Positions 23,301 to 28,455 of a stretch of 28,455 nt of DNA are shown here, one piece after another. The notes under the pieces were generated by a model, which did no database searches, was not told the DNA's origin, and was given only the letters and a program-made list of their open reading frames with translations. The DNA is taken from the NCBI RefSeq assembly GCF_032229525.1, contig NZ_JAVTWB010000235.1:1-28455 (forward strand), in the 5' to 3' direction. The first letter of the stretch is position 1, and every line of letters starts with the position of its first letter. Both the position numbers and the translations under genes were made by a program. The stretch comes from Accumulibacter sp032229525 (GTDB lineage: Bacteria; Pseudomonadota; Gammaproteobacteria; Burkholderiales; Rhodocyclaceae).

Positions 23301-26300
23301 GATGGACCTGCGCTTCCTCACCCAACCGGTCCTGCTCGGCCATTACGAGCAGGACCCGATCGCCGGCGCCGAGGCGCTGATCGACCGCGAACTGCTCGCT
23401 GGCGACCTCAGCCAGCGCTATAACCTCGGGCTTTACGCCGGGCCGCGCGGGGCGGCAACGGTGGTCTTGCGCGTCCCCAACGAGCAGGAGCGCGGACGCG
23501 GCAGCCTCACTGGCGCCATCGTGACCGGTCTCGGCGCTTACGACGGCAACCTCAGCGGCGGTGACCTGACCGAGGCCGTGCGTACCGGCGTCCTGCGCTA
23601 TTTGCTGCAGGTGATCGACGTGCTCGGCAAGGACCCGCGTGAGCTGCCGCTGGCCGCGCTGCTGCTCGGCTACAACTCGTCGGCCAACCTGTCGGTTGCG
23701 GCTTCGGTGGAAGCCCTGCTGCGCGGGGTCATCGAAGCCAATGCCCGCTTCCACGAGACCACCCGGCTCGATATTCGCGTTAGCCGGCTGGATCTCGTCG
23801 AGCTGTACCAGGATACGGCGATTACCGCCGTGTACGCCTTGCGCCGGATGCCCGACCGTCTCCTCGAGCTGACGCGGCGCTACGGCGTGACGCTGGTCTG
23901 CCGGCCGGAACTCGAGCAGGGAGAGGGGCTGCGCCGGCGCCTGTTCGACGGTGGCAAGCAGAGTTACTGGCCGCGCCTGATCATTACCGACGCCGACCGG
24001 CAGGATGGCCAAGCCGCCAGCGAATGCCTGCCGGCGCGTGGCGGCGGCGCTGTCAGTGGCGGAGAAAGTGGCGGAGAAAGTGGCCTGGTCGCGCCACGCC
24101 GGTCGCGAACGGCGATCGCCGAACGCCTGCGTTTTCTCTACGTCGGGCAGCGCGCCCGCGCCGAGTCGGTGGTTCACCAACGGCAGCCCGGTCTGGTCGA
24201 GATGCTGGTACGCCAGCAGATCCACAGTCCGGTATGGCGGGAGGACTTCGGTCGCGTCCTCTTCCAGTTGATGGTGCCGCACGATTTCAAGGATGCCGCG
24301 AGGCAGCTCGAAAGCATCGTGCTGGTGGTCGACGACTACACTGCCAACCTGCCGTGGGAGCTGATGTTCGCCGATGATCAACGTAGCGCTGGCGAGAAAC
24401 TGCCGCTGGCACTGCGTACGCCGGTGGTGCGCCAGCTCGCGGCAACGCAGTTCCGCCGCCAGGTGCGCCAGGGCCTGGAGCGCAAGGCCTTCGTGGTCGG
24501 CAATCCATCGGTCGAAGGTTTCGCTGCCGCGTTCCCCGACCCGCGCCGGCCGGATGCTGCCAACCCGCCGGACTTGAAAGGCGCGGAGGCGGAGGCCTAC
24601 GCCGTGGCCGCCGTCCTGCAGGGTCTCGGCTACCAGGTGGTGCCGGAGATCGGCAATGACCGGCGCGCCTGCGATGTGCTGACCCGGCTCTATCAACAGC
24701 CCTATCGCGTGGTGCACATCTCGGCGCACGGCATTTTCGATCAGCAGCACGTCGATGGCCGGCGCCGCTCGGGAGTGGTCCTGTCGGACGGCCTGCTGAT
24801 CACCGCTGCCGAGATCGACGCCATGGAAACGGTGCCCGAACTGGTCTTCCTGAGCTGCTGCCACCTCGGCAAGGTGGACACCGACAGTGCTGGCGAGCCG
24901 GCGGCCGATCGCACCGTGCGCGATGGCAACCGACTGGCGGCAAGCGTCGCCCGCGAGTTGATCAATATCGGTGTGCGCTGTGTGGTGGTCGCCGGCTGGG
25001 CGGTCGACGACCAGGGCGCGATGGTTTTTGGCAAGGCGTTCTACCAGAGCCTCCTGCTCGAAGGGCACACCTTCGGCCAGGCGGTCTTCGATGCCCGGCG
25101 CGCGGTCTGGCAGGCCAACCCCGACGACATCACCTGGGGTGCTTTCCAGGCCTATGGCGAACCGGGCTGGCGGGCCGAGCCGCGCCTTGCCGGCAGCAGC
25201 GGCGGTGACGCCGGCTATGCTTCGCCAGACGAGTTGCTGGATGAACTGGCCAGCCGGCGGGCGCGCCTGTCGCGCGGTGCACACGGACAGACACGGCGCG
25301 AGATCGACGCCGAGCTGGCGAGTCTGCAACAGCTCCTGCAGGAGCGCTGTCCGGCAGGCTGGCTACCGCTGCCAGCACTGCAGTCGGCACTGGCGGCGAT
25401 CTGGGCCGACCTCGGGGATTTCGAACAGGCGCGTGCTGCCTACCTGATGGCGATCCAGTCCGAGGACAGTGGTGGGCAGGTGCCGATCCGCGATATCGAA
25501 CAACTGGCCAACCTCGAGGCGCGTCTGGGGGAAAGGAACGCCGACGAGGCGCTGATTAATAGCGCGCTGGAGCGTTTACAGGGCCTCGACGCGCTGCTCG
25601 CGGGGGCGGCAGCGGCCGGCCAGAGCACGGTCGGGACGGTCAATGCCGAACGCAGTGCCCTGCGCGGCAGCGCCGCCAAGCGCAAGGCCAGCCTCTACGC
25701 CCGCCGAGTACTTACCCGACCGGCAAGCAAAGCGTCGATCACGCGTGCGGCTGCGGCGATGGGTGACGCCTTACGCCAGGCCGCGGATTTCTACCGCGCC
25801 GGCGAGGGCCGTCCGGGGGTGGCCGATTTCCGGCCCTACAACGCACTCAACCGCCTGGCCCTGGAGGCGCTGCTGCCGCCTGCCGACGGCGAGCAGCCGG
25901 CGGCCATCGAATTGGCGCGGCACTGCCAGCAAGCGGCCCGCGAAGCCTACGGGCGCAGCGCCAGCCTGTGGGATGCGGTGATGGCGCCCGAGGCGCTGCT
26001 CGTCGAGCAGCTGCTCGATGGCAGCCTGCTGCAGGCTGGCGACGCCGGCCAACGGGTGTTTGACCAGCTGCTGCGCGCCTACCGCGAGAGCCTGTCGGGC
26101 CTCACCGTCAAACCCAGGCAGCTCGATTCGGTGGTGGCACAGATCTGCCTGTTGTCGCGCTTCTGCGACGCGCGGCAGGTGGCGGCCGGGGAAGGCGGCT
26201 GGCAGTTGGCGGCCGACCGCCTGATCGCGCTCGCCGAGCGCATAAGTCCCGCTGCGTGCCAGCGGGACGATCGTCCGGCGCCGGTGGCCGCCGAGCAGGA

Positions 26301-26355
26301 GCCGCCGGCGACCTTGCCGCCCGGCGCGCGTCCACGCCGCCCGCGAAAACGGTAG
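20353..26355 (+). CDS. Tripartite fusion: two alpha/beta-hydrolases, CHAT protease and TPR-like tail
   Basis: A 2000-residue soluble protein. Hydrolase 1 (about 220-480) has the oxyanion motif HGTG from His234 and nucleophile Ser301 in VSHSRGG, resembling the DUF7379 hydrolase seen in CHAT proteins. Hydrolase 2 (about 580-860) has LPGMMGS at 588-594 and Ser688 in AHSMGG, resembling LCAT/lipase enzymes. Residues 970-1200 are a conserved-looking alpha/beta domain I cannot name. An SGGE linker follows at about 1235-1244, then CHAT (about 1260-1620) with LPWELM at 1333-1338, catalytic His1459 in SAHG and Cys1503 in FLSCCHLG. The tail, 1640-2000, is helical and TPR-like. ATG 20353 is chosen since GGAGG lies five nt before it; ATG 20341 is within that site. 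It probably follows the caspase in an operon. All catalytic residues appear intact. Confidence 0.85.
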   Translation: MPETTKLNLTGRQNDKEQLPALLQSLRRSADEPDDPFLPAGYLQTRASFEVGAAVRGSGAVTQQYEAQQDEVLVIELADGGVLITSAAELKASLELSRPDLIGSDGEILFDRLRSEGAAARGLVGEAIGGLITRVFALTVGKRSDAIIDAAREKLAELKPGGVGQVAELGVTWLGTKALMWAIEKRLDRQPGLYCWENGRSRAPAASDQEALDRAQAELKRAVAGQLPVLVFLHGTGSSTRGSFGDLQLDERELWSVLERHYTGGIYAFEHRTLSEGPIENALQLLAALPAGLQLGLVSHSRGGLVGDLLCLEKFDELIKLFRSDLPGTGDADAAEAQSVKEQLETAHAEQRAQLHQLAAALADKKLLVQRYVRVASPAQGTRLASGNFDVFLSGLLTLIGQVPFFFGSPFYSAFKRVVLEIAHKRTNAHLVPGIEAMLPDSPMARLLRDAPVREGIEMAVIAGDIEGGNLLKRLGVLLTDFLLFDNVDNDLVVDTASMFGGIAPQARARTLFDRGPDVSHFRYFSNIDTRAALRDWLVSREVLPLAAFQPLPAPFEDLDLPAGESSARGVSRASAAISRDLPVVVVLPGMMGSHLSVNGKDRVWFDPLDIASGGLSKIAWEQSGVEAEQLFNMFYGDLCEFLSKSHRVERFAYDWRQPLDVLAERFAEFLDHLLRETQQPIRLLAHSMGGLVVRASIHRRRAVIDALMARDGARLVMLGTPNQGAYSMVENLLGKGDTLRSLVRLDTVHDMQEVLAIVSGFRGALQLLPKPGFVDIFQGQPGGGATEQHFERAGTWQDYQAKVFDFWFGNHHSATPDQQQLDAASWLWQQDGQATPALPVAYGQKTAYVCGVARNTPCGIREENGRLKMVGTTQGDGTVTWASGRIDNVGSYYYLPAKHGDLPSTSAYFAALSELLQSGATSGLMNSPPAVRDGEQLQPVTYDAGPPTVDGGEALARGLLGGSPRSRVATRPTRRLEVTVKAMDLRFLTQPVLLGHYEQDPIAGAEALIDRELLAGDLSQRYNLGLYAGPRGAATVVLRVPNEQERGRGSLTGAIVTGLGAYDGNLSGGDLTEAVRTGVLRYLLQVIDVLGKDPRELPLAALLLGYNSSANLSVAASVEALLRGVIEANARFHETTRLDIRVSRLDLVELYQDTAITAVYALRRMPDRLLELTRRYGVTLVCRPELEQGEGLRRRLFDGGKQSYWPRLIITDADRQDGQAASECLPARGGGAVSGGESGGESGLVAPRRSRTAIAERLRFLYVGQRARAESVVHQRQPGLVEMLVRQQIHSPVWREDFGRVLFQLMVPHDFKDAARQLESIVLVVDDYTANLPWELMFADDQRSAGEKLPLALRTPVVRQLAATQFRRQVRQGLERKAFVVGNPSVEGFAAAFPDPRRPDAANPPDLKGAEAEAYAVAAVLQGLGYQVVPEIGNDRRACDVLTRLYQQPYRVVHISAHGIFDQQHVDGRRRSGVVLSDGLLITAAEIDAMETVPELVFLSCCHLGKVDTDSAGEPAADRTVRDGNRLAASVARELINIGVRCVVVAGWAVDDQGAMVFGKAFYQSLLLEGHTFGQAVFDARRAVWQANPDDITWGAFQAYGEPGWRAEPRLAGSSGGDAGYASPDELLDELASRRARLSRGAHGQTRREIDAELASLQQLLQERCPAGWLPLPALQSALAAIWADLGDFEQARAAYLMAIQSEDSGGQVPIRDIEQLANLEARLGERNADEALINSALERLQGLDALLAGAAAAGQSTVGTVNAERSALRGSAAKRKASLYARRVLTRPASKASITRAAAAMGDALRQAADFYRAGEGRPGVADFRPYNALNRLALEALLPPADGEQPAAIELARHCQQAAREAYGRSASLWDAVMAPEALLVEQLLDGSLLQAGDAGQRVFDQLLRAYRESLSGLTVKPRQLDSVVAQICLLSRFCDARQVAAGEGGWQLAADRLIALAERISPAACQRDDRPAPVAAEQEPPATLPPGARPRRPRKR
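24055..24084 (+). repeat. 12-nt tandem repeat encoding an SGGE linker
   Basis: The unit AGTGGCGGAGAA occurs twice in tandem with a further half copy. It encodes Ser-Gly-Gly-Glu repeats between the unnamed domain and the CHAT domain of the large fusion protein. The unit length is a multiple of three, so copy changes would alter linker length without shifting frame. Confidence 0.8.
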
Positions 26356-26413
26356 ACTGGCCGGCGCCGGCCGCCGACTCTGATGCTGCCGGGCGGCCTT
26401 CGGGGCAGTCGTT

Positions 26414-26436
26414 GGGCGTGCTCTCGTGGCACGCCC
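26414..26436 (+). terminator. Hairpin downstream of the lipase-CHAT gene
   Basis: GGGCGTGC at 26414-26421 pairs perfectly with GCACGCCC at 26429-26436 around a seven-nt loop, 59 nt after the stop. No T-run follows, so it may be a transcript-end stabiliser or a rho-dependent element instead of an intrinsic terminator. A second small hairpin (CCGTC/GACGG, 26459-26472) lies 12 nt before the Shine-Dalgarno of the next gene. Confidence 0.4.
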
Positions 26437-26494
26437 GGCGCCCTCGACACCCTTTAAACCGTCGTCGGACGGGTGATTCTTGCAGGAGACGGGC

Positions 26495-28455
26495 ATGCAA
26501 CCACACGCTTTCGTCGCCATGCCCTTCGGCTGCAAGCCAGGGCATGACGGACAGCCGATCGACTTCAATCGGGTCTTCGCGGAGTACATCCGGCCGGCCC
26601 TCGAGGCGGGGGGCCTGGAGGTGTTCCGGGCCGACGAGGAGTTGCGCGCCGGCGATATCCGTACCGACATGTTCCAGGAACTGCTGGTCGCCGATCTGGT
26701 CGTCGCCGACCTGACGCTGGACAATCCGAATGTCTGGTATGAACTGGGCGTGCGGCACGCACTGCGCGCACGGGGCGTGGTGCTGGTGCAGGGGCCACGG
26801 CCGAACCAGCCGTTCGACATCTATACCGACCGCAAGCTGCGCTACTCGCTGCGCGATGGCGCCCCCGACCCGGCGACCCTGGCGGCGGATTGCGCGGCGC
26901 TGACGGCGATGGTCCGCGCCAGCATGGCCAGCTCGACCCGGCGCAAGGTCAGCCCGGTCTTCCAGCTGATTCCGAACCTCGAGCAACCGCAATGGCGCCG
27001 GCTGCTGCTCGCCGAGCACAACGAGTTCTCCGACGCCTACGGCTTCTGGGCGCGGCGCATGGAAATCGCGCGCCAGAAGAACCGGCCCGGCGACATCCTG
27101 GTGCTCGCCGACGAAACGCCGATCCGCGCCCTGCACCTCGAAGCCAAGCGCACGGCCGGCAACGCGCTGCTCAAACTGCAGCAATATGAACTCGCGCTGG
27201 AGCAGTTCGTCGTCGCACTTGGCGTGGACCCCGACGACAAGTCGAGTCGGGAGAAGAAAGCCGTCTGCCTCGGCCGGCTGGGCCGCTATGAAGAAGCGCG
27301 CGAATGGGTGCGGCAGCTCACTGACGACTATCCGGTCGATCCCGAATGCTGGGCGCTCGCCGGCCGCGTCGAGAAAGAGAACTGGATCTCGCGCTGGCGG
27401 CAGGCGGGGCTCTCGCCAGCGCAGATGCGCGAGACGGCGGGTATGGAAAATGCCGCACTCGGCGAGGCGATCGAACCCTACCAAAAGGCGTTCATCGCCG
27501 ACCCGGCGCATCACTACTCGGGAATCAACGCGCTGACCCTGCACCTGCTGCGCCAGCATTGTGGTGGCGAGAGCAACCAGACGGTGATCGACAATCTGAC
27601 CGGTGGCGTGCTGTGGGCCAGCCTGACCGCACAGGAGCGTGACCGCAAGGACTATTGGGCACGGGCCAGCTACGCCGAGCTCTGTCTGCTGGTCAATCCG
27701 CTCGACACGATTCGCAAGGAGTACGGCAACATGGTTGCGGCCGCCAACCGCGACTGGTTCGCGCTCGATTCGAGCCGGCAGACGCTGAACCTGTTGCGCG
27801 ACATCGACTTTCGCCCCGCCGAGACGGCGGCCGCGCTGGCCATCGTCGAGCGCGAGATTGCCCGCAGCAGCCCGCCTTTCGAGCCGCGGCAGGTGCTGCT
27901 GTTCAGTGGCCACATGATCGACGCGTCGGGCCGTGAACCCCCGCGATTCCCCGCCGAAAAGGAAGCGCTGGCTGCCGAGCGGATCGGCCAGGCCCTCGAC
28001 CAGCTCGGCGCCGGCCCGGGTGACCTGGCGCTTGCGCAGGCGGCCAGCGGCGGCGACCTGCTGTTCCTCGAAGCCTGTCTGGCGCGTGGCGTCCGCCTGC
28101 AACCGATGCTGCCCTTCGAGGAACCCGAGTTCATCGAGCGTTCGGTGTTGCCGGCGAGCAACGGCGAACACTGGCGCCAGCGCTACTTCACGCTGACCAG
28201 CGGTGTCGAAGAGGGGCCAAGGATCATGCCGGCCGAGCTCGGCACCTTGCCCAGGAACGCTCGTGGCGACGAGGCGAACGCCTTCGAGCGCTGCAACCTC
28301 TGGCTGTTGTACACGGCGCTGGCCTGGGGGATCGACAAGGTACGCTTCGTCTGCCTGTGGAACGGCGGTGGCGGCGATGGCACGGGTGGCACGGCGCACA
28401 TGTATCAGGAGGTCAAGCGCCGGACCGGGCGTGTGACCTGGCTCGACACGCGTAC
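26495..28455 (+). CDS. NDT/TIR-like, TPR and SLOG-like multidomain protein (3' truncated)
   Basis: Frame open from 26495 to the window end (653 codons plus two bases), so the C-terminus is missing. Residues 1-100 resemble nucleoside 2-deoxyribosyltransferase/TIR-like Rossmann domains: FVAMPFG, then ADLTLDNPNVWYELG with Asp72 and likely catalytic Glu83, then RHALRARG. About 130-450 is helical with TPR units (NALLKLQQYELALEQFVVAL and following), resembling the TRAF-binding TPR region of ASK/MAP3K5 kinases. From about 463 a third domain begins QVLLFSGHMID, with SGGDLLFLEACLARG and LWNGGGGDGTGGTAHMY. Its Gly-rich loops suggest a SLOG-like nucleotide-binding Rossmann fold. AGGAG at 26484-26488 is six nt from the ATG. 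It lies 139 nt after the lipase-CHAT gene on the same strand and is the best candidate for the cluster's sensor. Substrate or ligand (NAD- or nucleotide-derived) is inferred. Confidence 0.72.
   Translation, partial: MQPHAFVAMPFGCKPGHDGQPIDFNRVFAEYIRPALEAGGLEVFRADEELRAGDIRTDMFQELLVADLVVADLTLDNPNVWYELGVRHALRARGVVLVQGPRPNQPFDIYTDRKLRYSLRDGAPDPATLAADCAALTAMVRASMASSTRRKVSPVFQLIPNLEQPQWRRLLLAEHNEFSDAYGFWARRMEIARQKNRPGDILVLADETPIRALHLEAKRTAGNALLKLQQYELALEQFVVALGVDPDDKSSREKKAVCLGRLGRYEEAREWVRQLTDDYPVDPECWALAGRVEKENWISRWRQAGLSPAQMRETAGMENAALGEAIEPYQKAFIADPAHHYSGINALTLHLLRQHCGGESNQTVIDNLTGGVLWASLTAQERDRKDYWARASYAELCLLVNPLDTIRKEYGNMVAAANRDWFALDSSRQTLNLLRDIDFRPAETAAALAIVEREIARSSPPFEPRQVLLFSGHMIDASGREPPRFPAEKEALAAERIGQALDQLGAGPGDLALAQAASGGDLLFLEACLARGVRLQPMLPFEEPEFIERSVLPASNGEHWRQRYFTLTSGVEEGPRIMPAELGTLPRNARGDEANAFERCNLWLLYTALAWGIDKVRFVCLWNGGGGDGTGGTAHMYQEVKRRTGRVTWLDTR

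Noticed and set aside
22867..25329. 820-aa open frame on the minus strand opposite the lipase-CHAT gene
   Set aside because: It lies wholly antisense to a gene with clear catalytic motifs. Its translation is Arg/His/Gln-rich with no recognisable domain, as expected of a GC-rich shadow frame.
26108..28399. 763-aa minus-strand frame opposite the NDT/TPR gene
   Set aside because: The plus-strand frame carries recognisable NDT-like and TPR motifs and a good Shine-Dalgarno. The antisense frame spans the end of one gene and all of another without motifs.
1..28455. CRISPR array, tRNA/rRNA genes, insertion sequences or integrase marking a mobile island
   Set aside because: No regularly spaced repeats, tRNA-like cloverleaf, transposase or integrase frame was recognised. 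The conflict cluster has no visible mobility gene within the window.

Overview
The window is high-GC Gram-negative DNA. It looks betaproteobacterial, and a metagenome-assembled genome of the Accumulibacter/Rhodocyclales type would fit. This is inferred from codon bias, the MSHA pilus gene set and a 100-N scaffold gap; no marker gene fixes the taxon. It has two halves.

Positions 1-13835 hold a mannose-sensitive-haemagglutinin (MSHA) type IVa pilus locus, all on the + strand. After a 31-codon tail of an unidentified gene come the pilin and minor-pilin genes mshA, mshC, mshD, mshO and mshP, then the giant adhesin-like mshQ. Several are joined by short overlaps. A short AT-rich promoter region at 6977-7068 follows, with a perfect TTGACA and a 17-nt spacer. 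Next is the assembly block: mshI (PilM-like), a PilN-like gene, mshJ (PilO-like, broken by the gap), mshK (PilP-like), mshL (secretin), mshM (AAA ATPase) and mshN (TPR). The structural block precedes the assembly block, the reverse of the classic Vibrio order. The motor ATPase mshE and platform gene mshG are not in the window.

Positions 13875-28455 hold a compact divergent cluster that looks like a biological-conflict or programmed-cell-death system. On the minus strand, transcribed leftwards from about 19.2 kb, are a patatin-like phospholipase, a 985-aa CHAT-protease protein and a stand-alone ComEC-type metallo-beta-lactamase-fold hydrolase, with 10- and 13-nt gaps. On the plus strand, from the same 264-nt intergenic region, are a caspase/metacaspase, a 2000-aa protein fusing two alpha/beta-hydrolase (lipase-like) domains to a CHAT protease and a TPR-like tail, and a gene cut by the window end. 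That last gene encodes a nucleoside-deoxyribosyltransferase/TIR-like domain, TPRs and a SLOG-like Rossmann domain.

The cluster therefore has three caspase-clan proteases, three lipid-hydrolase-type domains, one metal hydrolase and one likely nucleotide-signal sensor. A plausible model is a sensor-triggered proteolytic cascade releasing membrane-damaging lipases. The domain identities rest on visible motifs; the circuit is inference. No tRNA, rRNA, CRISPR array, transposase or integrase was seen. Long ORFs antisense to the large genes are GC-rich shadows.
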